Assembly: GCF_000156715.1 (NCBI RefSeq)
Contig: NZ_DS999314.1
Span: 63,950 to 127,949, forward strand
From: Francisella philomiragia subsp. philomiragia ATCC 25015
Lineage (GTDB): Bacteria > Pseudomonadota > Gammaproteobacteria > Francisellales > Francisellaceae
Direction of reading: 5' to 3'
Length of the DNA stretch: 64,000 nucleotides
Part shown: piece after piece, positions 47,259 to 56,866 of the stretch
How positions within the stretch are numbered: position 1 is the first letter of the stretch
Layout: the number at the start of each line of letters is the position of its first letter
Program-made: the position numbers and the translations under genes
Notes under the pieces: generated by a model
What the model was told of the DNA's origin: nothing
Database searches by the model: none
The model's input: only the letters and a program-made list of their open reading frames with translations

Positions 47259-48215
47259 ATGGCATTGGAAAATTTACTACATCCTACTAATATTAAAATT
47301 GATGAATATGCGAAAAATGCTACTAAGTTTTCTTTTGAAGCTCTAGAGAGAGGTGTTGGCTATACACTTGGCTACGCACTTAAGCAGACTATGCTTTATT
47401 CTATACATGGTGCATGTGTCACTAGTGTTAAGATTAATGATGGAAAAGTTACTTCATTGGAAGATGTGATTCCGTGTGATGAGACTGTTGCTGATATTAT
47501 CTTAAATGTCAAATCACTGCCTGTGACTTTAGCAGAAGGTGTTGATACAGGGGTAATTACTTTTGAGCTATCTGGTTCAGAAGAAGAAGTCTTTTCAGAA
47601 GAAGCTAAGTTATCCGAAGGTTTAGCAATTACTGAAGAAGTTTTTATCTGTAGCTACAATGGTGGCAAAAAACTTAAGATCGAAGCTAAAGTAGAAAAGG
47701 GTATTGGCTACAGACAAGCACAAGAGAACTTCAAAAATGAAGAATTTCTTTTAGATGCAGCGTTTTCTCCGGTATCTTTCTGTGATTATGAGATCAAAGA
47801 TGCTCGTGTAGGTAGACGTACAGATTTAGATAAGCTTGAGCTTAACATTAAAACAAATGGTAATGTCAGCTGTGAAGAAGCTCTAAGAATAGCAGCTACA
47901 AAGATACAAAATCAGCTGAGAAACATTGTTGATGTTGAAGAGATAAATAAAGGGATTTTTGTAGAAGATCCTACTAAAGATATAAATCCTCTTTTACTTA
48001 AGCATGTTGAAGAACTAAATCTTACTGCAAGATCTTCAAACTGTCTAAAAGCTGTTAATATTAGATTGATTGGTGAACTTGTACAAAAAACTGAGAATGA
48101 GCTTCTTAAAGCGCCAAACTTTGGTAAGAAGTCATTGACAGAAATCAAAGATAAATTATCTGAACTTGGTTTATCTTTAGGAACAATGATTGATAATTGG
48201 CCTGAAGATCTATAG
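47259..48215 (+). CDS. rpoA2: RNA polymerase alpha subunit, second copy (RpoA2)
   Basis: A 318-aa complete alpha subunit. The N-terminal domain has [20 protein letters not shown] (about 33), divergent from the usual GTLGNALRR-type block, and the central region has [20 protein letters not shown]-like assembly residues (about 186). The C-terminal domain [20 protein letters not shown]...[14 protein letters not shown] (about 258-318) keeps the Arg, Asn, Lys and Gly positions used for UP-element DNA contact in E. coli. It stands between rarA and tRNA-Leu, not after rpsD in a ribosomal operon. Francisella is known for two different rpoA genes, and this context fits the second copy. Confidence 0.93.
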   Translation: MALENLLHPTNIKIDEYAKNATKFSFEALERGVGYTLGYALKQTMLYSIHGACVTSVKINDGKVTSLEDVIPCDETVADIILNVKSLPVTLAEGVDTGVITFELSGSEEEVFSEEAKLSEGLAITEEVFICSYNGGKKLKIEAKVEKGIGYRQAQENFKNEEFLLDAAFSPVSFCDYEIKDARVGRRTDLDKLELNIKTNGNVSCEEALRIAATKIQNQLRNIVDVEEINKGIFVEDPTKDINPLLLKHVEELNLTARSSNCLKAVNIRLIGELVQKTENELLKAPNFGKKSLTEIKDKLSELGLSLGTMIDNWPEDL

Positions 48216-48233
48216 AATATAAATACTACTCTT

Positions 48234-48320
48234 GCCGGAGTGGTGAAATTGGTAGACGCGCCGGATTCAAAATCCGGTTCTGGCAACAGAGTGCCGGTTC
48301 GAGTCCGGCCTCCGGCACCA
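48234..48320 (+). tRNA. tRNA-Leu (CAA)
   Basis: 87 nt with encoded CCA end. The acceptor stem is GCCGGAG / CTCCGGC. The D arm contains GGTAGAC. The anticodon stem CCGGA/TCCGG encloses loop TTCAAAA, giving anticodon CAA (reads UUG). A long class II variable arm follows, then the T arm GCCGG TTCGAGT CCGGC. It begins 18 bases after the rpoA2 stop, so cotranscription is likely. A 7-bp hairpin with loop ACTCG (48327-48345) follows, without a T-run. Confidence 0.97.
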
Positions 48321-48397
48321 CCTTATTATAAGTACTCGACTTATACCTTCACAATGTTTCTATCTCATAAATTTTATATACAAAAGAGAATTAGTGT

Positions 48398-49801
48398 ATG
48401 AAAAAACCTAACTTTAATATTGTATTAATAGCGATCATAACGATTATGGGTATGGATCTTATTGATACAACTGTTATGAATAATATCTTACCTAAGATAG
48501 CGGAAAGCCTTCATACTACACCTGAATTTCTAAAGACGGGTATTAGTATTTATATGATTGTTATGGGGATGTTTCTGCCTCTTAGTTCATGGATGGCTGA
48601 GAAGATTGGCTTTAGATATACATTAATGTTTGCAGCATCTGGTTTTGGATTATTTTCATTGCTATCTGGGTTAGCGATGACTGATACTCAGCTTTTTACA
48701 TTCAGAGCAATTCAGGGCTTATTTGCAGCATTTTCAGCGCCTGTAGCAATGCTTGCTTACTTAAAGCTTTCGGAGAATATGCTTGAGGGAACAGCTTCAT
48801 TATCTAATTATACTTTGATAATGGCTATATCTGGACAGATTATAGGAGGTGTTTTTGCATCTATATCACCAGAGTCATGGCGTTTGGCATTTGTGATGCA
48901 AGTGCCATTTGCCTGCTTTGCAGTTGTAGCTATATATAAATATTTCCCCAAACAAATATCAAATAATCAAAAGCAGAAAATTGACTTTGTTGGTCTTTGT
49001 CTGTTAGGTTTTTCAATATCAGCACTTTTTGTACTAAGTGAGACTCTCTTAAAAGAGATCGACTTGTCAATTAAGATATATATTGCTATATGTGTAGTTG
49101 TATCGATATCTTTATATGCGATTACATACAAAAAAATCAGAAATCCAATAATTGATTTAAGTATCTTTAGTAATAAAAATTTTACGATAGCCTTTGTTTC
49201 AAATTTTTTGTGTAGACTAACAACTTATTGGGTGTTTTTTGCGTGGCCTGTTGTTTTGTATCATCTGAGCCATTTGAATACTATATACATATCTATTATG
49301 TCCGTATGTTTGATGATTGGTACTATTATTTCTAAAAAAACTGCTAAACACATAGTTTATTTCTATGGTTATAGAACATGTATGGTGTTAGGCTTGCTCG
49401 GTGTATCTTCAGTGATGTTAATCTCAATTTTATTTGATATTCACTATAATTATATTACATTTTGTGCTGTTGCTATGGGGTATGGATTTGTGTTAGGTTT
49501 ATATCAGACATCATCAAATGCAGTGATGTATACTGTGGCTGATAAAAATAAGTTAGATAGTGTCAATACACTCAAAAGTTCAGGAAATATGATTTCATCA
49601 GCATTTGCCCTAACTATATTTACTATAACTTATGATTTATATTATAGATATGATATTAGTCATCATTGGTTGGATAGATTCCTAAATGTTTTTACGCAAA
49701 CATATTATCATGTCGTGGTGACAGCAGCATTGGCACAAATTATCCTAGTAGTATGGATAATTTTGAAAATGGATAACGTCAAAGAAACTCTTCAAAAATA
49801 G
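48398..49801 (+). CDS. MFS drug-efflux transporter, DHA2 (EmrB/QacA) type
   Basis: A 467-aa membrane protein, hydrophobic throughout with about 14 spans. The DHA2 motif is visible as MDLIDTTVMNNILPKIAESL (about 20), the motif A region as GMFLPLSSWMAEKIGFRYTL (about 57) and motif C as ISGQIIGGVFAS (about 148). EmrB-type carriers export drugs by proton antiport, usually with an EmrA adaptor and TolC-like channel; no adaptor gene is adjacent, so it may work alone or with a distant partner. The substrate is unknown. Confidence 0.88.
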   Translation: MKKPNFNIVLIAIITIMGMDLIDTTVMNNILPKIAESLHTTPEFLKTGISIYMIVMGMFLPLSSWMAEKIGFRYTLMFAASGFGLFSLLSGLAMTDTQLFTFRAIQGLFAAFSAPVAMLAYLKLSENMLEGTASLSNYTLIMAISGQIIGGVFASISPESWRLAFVMQVPFACFAVVAIYKYFPKQISNNQKQKIDFVGLCLLGFSISALFVLSETLLKEIDLSIKIYIAICVVVSISLYAITYKKIRNPIIDLSIFSNKNFTIAFVSNFLCRLTTYWVFFAWPVVLYHLSHLNTIYISIMSVCLMIGTIISKKTAKHIVYFYGYRTCMVLGLLGVSSVMLISILFDIHYNYITFCAVAMGYGFVLGLYQTSSNAVMYTVADKNKLDSVNTLKSSGNMISSAFALTIFTITYDLYYRYDISHHWLDRFLNVFTQTYYHVVVTAALAQIILVVWIILKMDNVKETLQK

Positions 49802-49879
49802 TTCTGCTCTATAAATAGTTTTTGTATTCTCAATAATTTATAATTGTAGCAATAGTTAAATAACGCAAATCCCTAGATT

Positions 49880-50647
49880 ATGATAATAGATTCACACTGT
49901 CATTTAAATTACCTAAAATTAGATGATATAAGCCTTGAGAAGGTTATTGATAATGCTAAAGAAGCAGGTATTGAAAAAATTGTTTCAATAGCTGTTGCAT
50001 GGGATGAAATTGCTGATATTGAGAGGATCACAGAAAACTTTGATAATGTATATCATTCTGTAGGAGTTCATCCTAGTGAGCTTGATTCATATCAACCAAG
50101 TGTTGATGATATCATAGCTCGCTCACAACATAAAAAATGTGTTGCTATAGGAGAGACTGGATTAGATTATTATTACAATGGCGAGGAGACGAAAAAGGCG
50201 CAGAAGATAAAGTTTGTAAATCATATGCAAGCAGCTAATGATGTTAAAAAGCCTGTAATAATACATACTAGATCTGCTAAACAGGATACCTTGGATATTT
50301 TAAAATCTGAAAATGTTGAAGGTTGTGGAGGCATATTACATTGTTTCACAGAAGACTATGATATGGCAAAAAAAGCTTTAGATATGGGGATGTATATATC
50401 ATTTTCTGGTATCTTAACTTTCAAAAATGCTAAAGATATTCAAGAAACTGCTAAGAAATTACCTCTTGATAGAATATTAATTGAGACTGACGCGCCTTAT
50501 TTAACACCTGTGCCATTAAGAGGTAAGCCAAACTATCCGGAATATGTGAAATATGTAGCACAATTTTTGGCGGATCTAAAAGGTTTCTCGTACGATGAAG
50601 TTGCAAAGCAGACTTATAAAAACACTTGTGAAGTCTTTAAACTATAA
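49880..50647 (+). CDS. tatD: TatD-family metal-dependent deoxyribonuclease
   Basis: A 255-aa TIM-barrel hydrolase. Metal ligands are visible in IDSHCHLNYL (about 3), IGETGLDYYY (about 93), VIIHTRSAKQDTLDIL (about 128), ILHCFTEDYDMAKKAL (about 152) and IETDAPYLTPVPLRGKPNYP (about 204). Relatives are 3'-5' DNA exonucleases linked to repair. YcfH and YjjV are close paralogues and cannot be excluded. It is 11 bases upstream of a small cupin gene. Confidence 0.92.
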   Translation: MIIDSHCHLNYLKLDDISLEKVIDNAKEAGIEKIVSIAVAWDEIADIERITENFDNVYHSVGVHPSELDSYQPSVDDIIARSQHKKCVAIGETGLDYYYNGEETKKAQKIKFVNHMQAANDVKKPVIIHTRSAKQDTLDILKSENVEGCGGILHCFTEDYDMAKKALDMGMYISFSGILTFKNAKDIQETAKKLPLDRILIETDAPYLTPVPLRGKPNYPEYVKYVAQFLADLKGFSYDEVAKQTYKNTCEVFKL

Positions 50648-50658
50648 GAGTATAATTT

Positions 50659-50976
50659 ATGAAAAAATGTATAAATCTATTCGATGTAATTCCTAGTACA
50701 TCTAATAACGAGATTTTTGTAGATCTTCTAAAAAGTGATAATATTCACATAGAAAAGATTATATCTTATGGTCAGGTTACGCCTATCGATGAACCATATA
50801 TCCAGAGTCATGATGAATGGGTTATTGTACTTAAGGGTATGGCAAAGCTTAGGTTAGATAATAATGATTATATTTTAGATGAAGGAGAGCATTTATTTAT
50901 CCCTAAAAATACTAAGCACTGGGTTACATATACAGAAAATCCGACTATTTGGCTCGCGTTGCATTTATTACTATAG
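50659..50976 (+). CDS. Small cupin-domain protein
   Basis: A 105-aa single-domain cupin. SHDEWVIVLKGMAKLRLDNN (about 49) and LDEGEHLFIPKNTKHWVTYT (about 73) give the two cupin motifs; the metal-binding set appears to be His-x3 (first motif) and His (KHW), though the usual first-motif HxH is reduced. It is nearly the same length as other stand-alone cupins of unknown function. It follows tatD by 11 bases and converges on the TudS-like gene across 10 bp. Confidence 0.78.
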   Translation: MKKCINLFDVIPSTSNNEIFVDLLKSDNIHIEKIISYGQVTPIDEPYIQSHDEWVIVLKGMAKLRLDNNDYILDEGEHLFIPKNTKHWVTYTENPTIWLALHLLL

Positions 50977-50986
50977 TAGGATGAAT

Positions 50987-51535
50987 TTATTTTTTGAGAA
51001 AAGATTTTACTCGCTTTACTGAGTCCTCTATTTGAGGAGGTATTATACCAGTGAAATTAATTTGTATATTTTCCTTAGCTAATTCTTCTTTTAGCGTTTT
51101 GATAAAAATACCATTACCAACTACTTCTTGGTCGTCAGCCCAAGTAGTTTCAACTCCACATGTTGGAGACATATTTACACCAAGGATTCCAACAATTTCA
51201 AAATTATATTTTTTATACTGTTTCAACTGGAGTATAACGTGTTTGGCTAAATCTACACACAGTTGCTTTTGATTTGCCATAAGTTTTGAAACTCTTGTCT
51301 TTTCACTTTTAATATCATCAATAGTAGTATCTTTAACACACTGTCTATCAATCCCTAGTCCTAATAACTCTGGACAAGGCATCTGTACAATTCCAACTCC
51401 AGAATTTATTATTTCTCCCATCACTAAAGGAAGTGCACCAGATCTAGATGCGAGATGATCTAATTTTGCATTTTGATTTAATAAACAGTGTGACATAAAG
51501 AGTATTCTTTTGCTTCTATTATCTGTATCAAACAT
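50987..51535 (-). CDS. TudS/DUF523-like Fe-S protein
   Basis: About 182 aa from ATG 51535, nine bases after AAGGAG; ATG 51541 would be only three bases from that site, and a longer ATG at 51589 has none. Three cysteines in family positions, MSHCLLNQNAKLD, QMPCPELLGLGIDRQC and GVNMSPTCGVETTWADD, match the set that holds a 4Fe-4S cluster in TudS-type thiouracil desulfurases (DUF523). It would remove sulfur from thiolated compounds in the cytoplasm. It is divergent from a TauE/SafE-type permease 126 bp away, which hints at a sulfur-compound theme. Confidence 0.72.
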   Translation of the reverse strand: MFDTDNRSKRILFMSHCLLNQNAKLDHLASRSGALPLVMGEIINSGVGIVQMPCPELLGLGIDRQCVKDTTIDDIKSEKTRVSKLMANQKQLCVDLAKHVILQLKQYKKYNFEIVGILGVNMSPTCGVETTWADDQEVVGNGIFIKTLKEELAKENIQINFTGIIPPQIEDSVKRVKSFLKK

Positions 51536-51661
51536 AAACATTAACTCCTTAAAAGGTATTGTGTGAGAGTAAGTTGATCTAATTTGCATTTATTTAGCAG
51601 TATTACAATCAAATATATTGTAATATTAAATGAGTTTTTCTTATACAGTTATAGTTTGTAA

Positions 51662-52423
51662 ATGGTTGAATTTTTTTCAGAGCATTTTTATTTTTTGTGT
51701 ATATTTATTGTGGCTATGGGTTTTTTGGCAAGCTTTATAGATGCTATAGCTGGAGGTGGTGGCTTAATAAGTATACCAGCATTAAGTATGACAGGTTTGC
51801 CAATTGTTACAGTACTTGGTACAAACAAGCTTCAGGCTAGTATTGGTACTGCTATGGCAGTGTTGAAATATTATAAAAGTGGCTTAATTAACATTAAAAC
51901 AGTTTTAAGAGGACTTATAGCTGGATTTATCGGTGCTTGTTCAGGTACTATATTAACTTTGGTTATTCATAATGATTTTATGAATACTTTGGTTCCAATT
52001 CTTCTGATAGTTATTTTTATTTTTAGTATTTTGAATAAAAATTTAGGAGTTAATGAGGGCAAAAAAAGAATGTCAGAGATGACTTTTTTTACAATATTTG
52101 GTTTTATACTGGGTGCTTATGATGGTTTTTTTGGTCCAGGTACAGGTAATTTCTGGATTATCGCTATAGTTTATTTTCTTGGTTATACATTTTTACAGGC
52201 ATCAGGATACGCGAAAGTTCTTAATCTAAAAAGTAATCTATTTTCTTTAGCTGTATTTGCTTTATCTGGTCAGGTAAATATAGCATTTGGATTGTTAATG
52301 GCCATTGGTAGTTTCTTTGGTGGGATTGCTGGTTCGAGAATGGTTATACTTAAAGGTTCAAAATTAGTACGACCAATATTTATAGTTGTTGTTGGTTTTA
52401 GTATATTGATGATGCTATTTTAG
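51662..52423 (+). CDS. TauE/SafE (TSUP) family permease
   Basis: A 253-aa membrane protein with about eight spans. FLASFIDAIAGGGGLISIPA (about 20) is the family signature and GAYDGFFGPGTGNFWIIA (about 156) its repeat in the second half, so the two-fold TSUP layout is complete. Members move sulfite, sulfonates or other small anions across the inner membrane. No ribosome site is evident before ATG 51662. The substrate cannot be called from sequence. Confidence 0.88.
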   Translation: MVEFFSEHFYFLCIFIVAMGFLASFIDAIAGGGGLISIPALSMTGLPIVTVLGTNKLQASIGTAMAVLKYYKSGLINIKTVLRGLIAGFIGACSGTILTLVIHNDFMNTLVPILLIVIFIFSILNKNLGVNEGKKRMSEMTFFTIFGFILGAYDGFFGPGTGNFWIIAIVYFLGYTFLQASGYAKVLNLKSNLFSLAVFALSGQVNIAFGLLMAIGSFFGGIAGSRMVILKGSKLVRPIFIVVVGFSILMMLF

Positions 52424-52579
52424 AATTTTTCAGATTAAAGGTTTGTAATATCTCTATTATTTATTTCAGGAACTTTAAAAAACACCTATCAAATAATTAA
52501 TATTAAATTATAATGTATAGTCGAGATGCTTAATTGTTTAAGTGTTTTAATTTAATATAAAATGTAAAGGAGTTTGTTA

Positions 52580-53041
52580 ATGAAAAAAAATACTTTTAAG
52601 AAAATGGTTGTTGCTTCTATATTTTTCGTACCATTTTTGGGATGTGCGGCTGCAAATTTTGAAGTACAGGTAAGTGGAGATCTTATTAATGAATTGTACT
52701 TTGGTAATGCCTCATCAATAGATCCAAACTGTAAAGTTTTAAGTATCTCGAATAAGGAAAAGATAGTAGTATCATGTGACGGTTCAGGTCAAGCCACTTT
52801 TCCAGTGATTTCAATAAATGAGGGCAGAGAAATAGCTGTGATTAAGATGAATAATCCTTGGTATACTTCAGCATCTACTTCATTGATGACTGATGAGACA
52901 AATGAGAGTTCTAAGTGTGATATGGATGGTAACTGTACTAATGCGCCAGTTAATGATTATTATCTTTTAGCAGAAGGTTTAGATGGTAACAGGCCTGATT
53001 ATGCAGATGAGGTCGCGGTTGTCAAATTAAGGAAATTATAA
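52580..53041 (+). CDS. Exported hypothetical protein, possible lipoprotein
   Basis: 153 aa from ATG 52580, eight bases after AAAGGAG. The N-terminus is a clear export signal: MKKNTFKK, then a hydrophobic stretch VVASIFFVPFLG and Cys22. FLGC is an imperfect lipobox; cleavage after CAAA by signal peptidase I is the alternative. The mature part has four more cysteines (DPNC, VVSCDG, KCDMDGNC), suggesting periplasmic disulfides. I recognise no domain. TTGTTT (52534-52539), 16 bp and TATAAA (52556-52561) form a possible promoter. Confidence 0.75.
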   Translation: MKKNTFKKMVVASIFFVPFLGCAAANFEVQVSGDLINELYFGNASSIDPNCKVLSISNKEKIVVSCDGSGQATFPVISINEGREIAVIKMNNPWYTSASTSLMTDETNESSKCDMDGNCTNAPVNDYYLLAEGLDGNRPDYADEVAVVKLRKL

Positions 53042-53074
53042 TTTTTTTATCTTCAGCTACTCCTATAAGTTTCC

Positions 53075-53100
53075 AAAAAAAAAATCTTAAGTGCTATAAT
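53075..53100 (+). promoter_or_regulatory. Extended -10 promoter upstream of the ABC exporter
   Basis: TGCTATAAT (TATAAT 53095-53100 with an upstream TG) lies 31 bases before the ATP-binding gene start. No strong -35 is present, as is usual for extended -10 promoters; an A-run precedes it. Confidence 0.45.
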
Positions 53101-53131
53101 ATGCAAATATTTTTCTAAATAATCAATTATT

Positions 53132-54055
53132 ATGGACAATCAAAACGCGTTAGAAATAAAAAATCTTACCAAGGTTTATAAAGGTGGTTTGAAAGCGGTT
53201 GATGATATTAGCTTTGAAGTTAAAAAAGGCGATTTTTTTGCTCTTTTAGGACCTAACGGTGCTGGTAAATCAACAACTCTTGGGATGATATCATCACTTG
53301 TAAACAAAACTTCAGGGCAAATAAAAATTTTTGGATATGATATCGATAAAGATTATATCCAAGCGAGAAAGCATCTAGGCGTAATGGCTCAAGAGATTAA
53401 TCTAAATATCTTTGAGAAGCCTATGGATATTTTAGTTACACAGGCAGGTTTTTTTGGTATCTCTAAAAAAGAAGCTATACCTTATGCTGAAGAGCTCTTA
53501 AAGAAAGTAGATCTTTATGAGAAAAGAAATACTCAAGTCAGATTTTTATCTGGTGGTATGAAAAGACGATTAATGGTTGTTAGAGCTCTTATACATAAAC
53601 CTAAACTTCTTATCCTTGATGAGCCAACAGCAGGTGTTGATGTTGAGCTTAGAAACTCATTGTGGGAAATGATTTCAGAGTTTCACAAAGAAGGTTTGAC
53701 AATTATCCTTACAACACATTATTTAGAAGAAGCTGAGTCAATGTGTAAACATATCGCACTAATTCATAAAGGTAAATTATGTGTTAATACTGATATGAAG
53801 ACTTTTTTAAAGTCAGCTGATAAGCATACTTATATTTTTGATCTTAAAGAAAAGTGTCAGCATGAATTGAAATTAGATCTTGGTGAAGTCAAAAAAATAG
53901 ATGACTATACAATCGAGGTTGAAGTTACTAAGGGTGTGGTGCTTAATGAGATATTTGCTGAATTAACAAGTAAATATGATTTAGATGTTTTAGATGTGCG
54001 TTCAAAAGAAGCAAAACTAGAAAAGCTATTTATAGAAGTAGCTAGAAATAAGTAG
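53132..54055 (+). CDS. ABC transporter ATP-binding protein (YadG-like)
   Basis: A 307-aa nucleotide-binding subunit. Walker A is LLGPNGAGKSTTLGM (about 38), the signature FLSGGMKRRLMVVRALIHK (about 139), Walker B LLILDEPTAGVDVEL (about 161) and the H-loop TIILTTHYLEEAESMC. Length and sequence style match E. coli YadG (308 aa), paired with YadH. The C-terminal 80 residues form the usual extension of DRA-type exporters. It is eight bases from the permease gene. Confidence 0.9.
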   Translation: MDNQNALEIKNLTKVYKGGLKAVDDISFEVKKGDFFALLGPNGAGKSTTLGMISSLVNKTSGQIKIFGYDIDKDYIQARKHLGVMAQEINLNIFEKPMDILVTQAGFFGISKKEAIPYAEELLKKVDLYEKRNTQVRFLSGGMKRRLMVVRALIHKPKLLILDEPTAGVDVELRNSLWEMISEFHKEGLTIILTTHYLEEAESMCKHIALIHKGKLCVNTDMKTFLKSADKHTYIFDLKEKCQHELKLDLGEVKKIDDYTIEVEVTKGVVLNEIFAELTSKYDLDVLDVRSKEAKLEKLFIEVARNK

Positions 54056-54063
54056 GTGATTTT

Positions 54064-54843
54064 ATGAGTTTAAGAGATTTTTGGATAACATATATCACGA
54101 TTTTTAACCGTGAATGTAAAAGAGTTTTTAGAATTTGGCCGCAGACATTATTACCATCTGTAATTACAATAATTTTATATTTTTTGATATTTGGTAAGGT
54201 TGTAGGCTCACGTATAGGTATGATGGATGATGGTATTACTTATATGCAGTACATTACACCAGGTTTGATAATAATGGCAGTGATTCAAAACTCATATGGT
54301 AATGTAGTTAGTTCTTTTTTTGGTATCCGATTTAGTAAAGCTATCGAAGAGCTATTAGTATCGCCTGTTAGTAATCATGTGATTGTGCTTGGATATATTT
54401 CTGGTGGTATATTTAGAGGTTTCTTAGTCGGTATATTTGTTAGTATTGCAGCATTTCTATTAGGTGGCTTTAGTGTTATTCATAATGTACCTTTAGTGTT
54501 GGCTGGATTTATATTTTGTGGAGCATTATTCTCACTTGGTGGATTAATAAATGCGATATTTTCACAAAAGTTTGATGATACTACGATATTCCCTACATTT
54601 ATTCTAACGCCACTAATATACCTAGGTGGAGTATTTTACAATATAAACAATCTTACCGGATTTTGGCATTTCATTTCATCATGTAATCCATTATTTTATA
54701 TAGTTGATTTTGTGAGATTTGGATTTTTGGGAGTTTCTACAGTTAATCCATATTACGCATTCGGAGCGATAGTGGCTTTTACATTTATACTATATTACGC
54801 TTGTTGGTATTTGTTAGATAAGGGTATTAGATTAAAAGCTTAA
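54064..54843 (+). CDS. ABC-2 type transporter permease (YadH-like)
   Basis: A 259-aa membrane protein with about six spans. ITIFNRECKRVFRIWPQTLL is the amphipathic opening, IAMMDDG-like loop DGITYMQYITPGLIIMAVIQ (about 57) the family block, and FILTPLIYLGGVFYNINNL (about 178) with SCNPLFYIVDFVRFGFLG the C-terminal signature. With the upstream ATPase it forms an exporter whose cargo is unknown. Its stop lies six bases from the convergent glycosyltransferase stop. Confidence 0.9.
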   Translation: MSLRDFWITYITIFNRECKRVFRIWPQTLLPSVITIILYFLIFGKVVGSRIGMMDDGITYMQYITPGLIIMAVIQNSYGNVVSSFFGIRFSKAIEELLVSPVSNHVIVLGYISGGIFRGFLVGIFVSIAAFLLGGFSVIHNVPLVLAGFIFCGALFSLGGLINAIFSQKFDDTTIFPTFILTPLIYLGGVFYNINNLTGFWHFISSCNPLFYIVDFVRFGFLGVSTVNPYYAFGAIVAFTFILYYACWYLLDKGIRLKA

Positions 54844-54849
54844 AAGAAA

Positions 54850-55794
54850 TTATTTTTCAGATCTGTGCACTTCACGCACTATATATAAAGGTCGATGCTT
54901 TGTTTCGATAAATATTCTACCGATATAGCTTCCTAACATTCCTATACTAATCATCTGTAATCCACTAAAAAATAAAATAAAAGTCACTAGTGATGGATAA
55001 CCTTTAACATCAACGCCTAAAAAAAGTGATTTAAGTATGATTATTGAACCGTATACAAAACTCATAAGGGCAATAAAGACACCAATATAAGACCATATTT
55101 CTAATGGTGCACGGCTAAAACTTGTAATACCATCTATAGAAAACTTAAATAGTTTCCAGTAGTTCCATTTAGTTTGTCCAGCTACTCTTTCTTCTCTAGC
55201 ATGGTAGACGATTTTCTCTTTGAAGCCTATCCATGTGAGAAGACCTTTGTTAAAACGAACCTTCTCCTTTAGCTCAAGAAAAGCGTTAATAGCAGCTCTA
55301 TTTAACAGTCTATAGTCTCCGGCGTTAGGAGTAAGTTTAGTTTCACTGATCTTGTTCATTACAGTATAGAAAAGTCCTGCTGTATGCTTCTTCGTTGAAG
55401 TATCTGTATCACGATTTTCTCTAACTGCAGTTACAACCTCATAGCCATTTAGCCAATGCTCAACCATCTCTAGGATAAGCTCAGGTGGATCTTGTAAGTC
55501 AGCATCAATAGAAATGGCTGCATCACCTTTGCAGTTAGCAAAACCAGCAAATAATGCCGCTTCTTTACCGAAGTTACGTGATAAATCAACAACTGCGATT
55601 TCCGGAATACTTTTTTGCTTTTCTAGAAGAAGATCTAAAGTATTATCGTTACTACCATCGTTTATAAATACTAGTTCGTACTTGGTTGGTAGTTGCTCTA
55701 GAATTGGCATCAATCTATTAAAAAGATGATCAATACCTTCAGATTCATCTTTTACAGGTATAATTATACTTGTTAGTTTATTCTTGTTGTCCAT
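54850..55794 (-). CDS. flmF1: Polyprenyl-phosphate glycosyltransferase (ArnC/DPM family), probably FlmF1
   Basis: 314 aa from ATG 55794 (a 21-codon upstream extension lacks support). SIIIPVKDESEGIDHLF (about 9), LVFINDGSNDNTLDLLLE (about 38), SRNFGKEAALFAGFANCKGD (about 71) and AISIDADLQDPPELILEMV (about 92) form a GT2 catalytic domain; two C-terminal hydrophobic spans (about 233-258 and 268-292) anchor it. Such enzymes make polyprenyl-phosphate sugars for envelope modification. Francisella has two, FlmF1 and FlmF2, tied to lipid A sugar modification; the neighbourhood near rho and the O-antigen locus fits FlmF1 as I recall it. The sugar is not readable from sequence. Confidence 0.78.
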   Translation of the reverse strand: MDNKNKLTSIIIPVKDESEGIDHLFNRLMPILEQLPTKYELVFINDGSNDNTLDLLLEKQKSIPEIAVVDLSRNFGKEAALFAGFANCKGDAAISIDADLQDPPELILEMVEHWLNGYEVVTAVRENRDTDTSTKKHTAGLFYTVMNKISETKLTPNAGDYRLLNRAAINAFLELKEKVRFNKGLLTWIGFKEKIVYHAREERVAGQTKWNYWKLFKFSIDGITSFSRAPLEIWSYIGVFIALMSFVYGSIIILKSLFLGVDVKGYPSLVTFILFFSGLQMISIGMLGSYIGRIFIETKHRPLYIVREVHRSEK

Positions 55795-55969
55795 TATACT
55801 CAATCTAAATTTACTAATCTTATGCTTTATTTTAAATATATTAACAGATTTGAGCAACTTATATTTGATGGCTATCTATATGTTAATCTATTATCATGAA
55901 TATTAAGTCAAAGATTTTCGAAGCTAGTAGGTATTTTGGTATAATTAAGGTCATTATTGGTATAAATCT

Positions 55970-56866
55970 ATGAATATGACCTACAAATATAGCAGAGTTG
56001 CAATTATCGGTAAGCATTATAAAAAAGAAGTAAGTCAAACAGTTGAAGTTTTGTATGCTTATTTACAACAGCAAAATCTAGATGTGGTGGTAGAGGATGA
56101 AACTGCATCTGATACCACTTTAGAAAATATTGCAACATCAAGTTTAAAGGAAATAGCTTTGATATGTGATGTGGCTGTCGTTGTTGGGGGAGATGGTAAT
56201 TTTCTTAAGGCTTCTAGGGTTTTAGCATTGTATAGTAATATCCCTGTTATTGGTGTAAATAAAGGTAAGCTTGGTTTCTTGACAACTCTTGCTGCAGATA
56301 ATAATGCTTTAAGAAGGGACCTTGATGCTATATTAAAAGGAGACAGTTCAGTTACCAAAATGAGTATGTTGAAATGTCGTGTTGATGATAATTTACGTGC
56401 ACCTCTTGAGGCTTCTATTGCATTAAATGAGATTGCCATAACTTCTAGTAGAGGATTGATGTTTGGTTTGAAGGTGTATATTGACGGTCGATATGCTTTT
56501 GATCAAAGAGGTGATGGATTAATTGTCGCTACACCAACAGGTTCAACAGCACATGCGATGTCAGCTGGCGGACCTATTTTGAATCCTAATCAAAGTAGCA
56601 TAGTTATCGTACCAGTATGCTCACACTCATTAAATAGTAGGCCTCTAGTTATCTCAGATACAAGTGTTATAGATATTTATATAACAGATTACAATGATCC
56701 GGAACCTGTTTTGAGTATTGATGGTAGACATGATACTATGCTAAGGTCTCATCAGAAAGTCACTATCCAAAAAGCACAGAAAAAAGTCACTGTCTTGCAT
56801 ACTAAAGATTATAATTATTATGATACTTTGAGAGAAAAGTTGGGTTGGAGTAAAGTTCTATTCTAA
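55970..56866 (+). CDS. nadK: NAD kinase
   Basis: A 298-aa ATP-NAD kinase, the usual size. [20 protein letters not shown] contains the GGDG catalytic motif (about 73), [15 protein letters not shown] follows at about 94, and [20 protein letters not shown] near 182 is the NAD-binding block. It supplies NADP, also needed by the monomeric isocitrate dehydrogenase. An ATG two codons in (55976) is an alternative start. The stop codon overlaps that of the convergent LysE gene. Confidence 0.95.
   Translation: MNMTYKYSRVAIIGKHYKKEVSQTVEVLYAYLQQQNLDVVVEDETASDTTLENIATSSLKEIALICDVAVVVGGDGNFLKASRVLALYSNIPVIGVNKGKLGFLTTLAADNNALRRDLDAILKGDSSVTKMSMLKCRVDDNLRAPLEASIALNEIAITSSRGLMFGLKVYIDGRYAFDQRGDGLIVATPTGSTAHAMSAGGPILNPNQSSIVIVPVCSHSLNSRPLVISDTSVIDIYITDYNDPEPVLSIDGRHDTMLRSHQKVTIQKAQKKVTVLHTKDYNYYDTLREKLGWSKVLF

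Noticed and set aside
47912-48286. 124-codon minus-strand ORF across the rpoA2 end and the tRNA gene
   Set aside because: It is antisense to a clear alpha C-terminal domain and a clear tRNA-Leu; no ribosome site or recognisable domain.
48327-48345. Hairpin after tRNA-Leu as a terminator
   Set aside because: A 7-bp A/T-rich stem with loop ACTCG but no T-run follows; more likely irrelevant or part of 3' processing.
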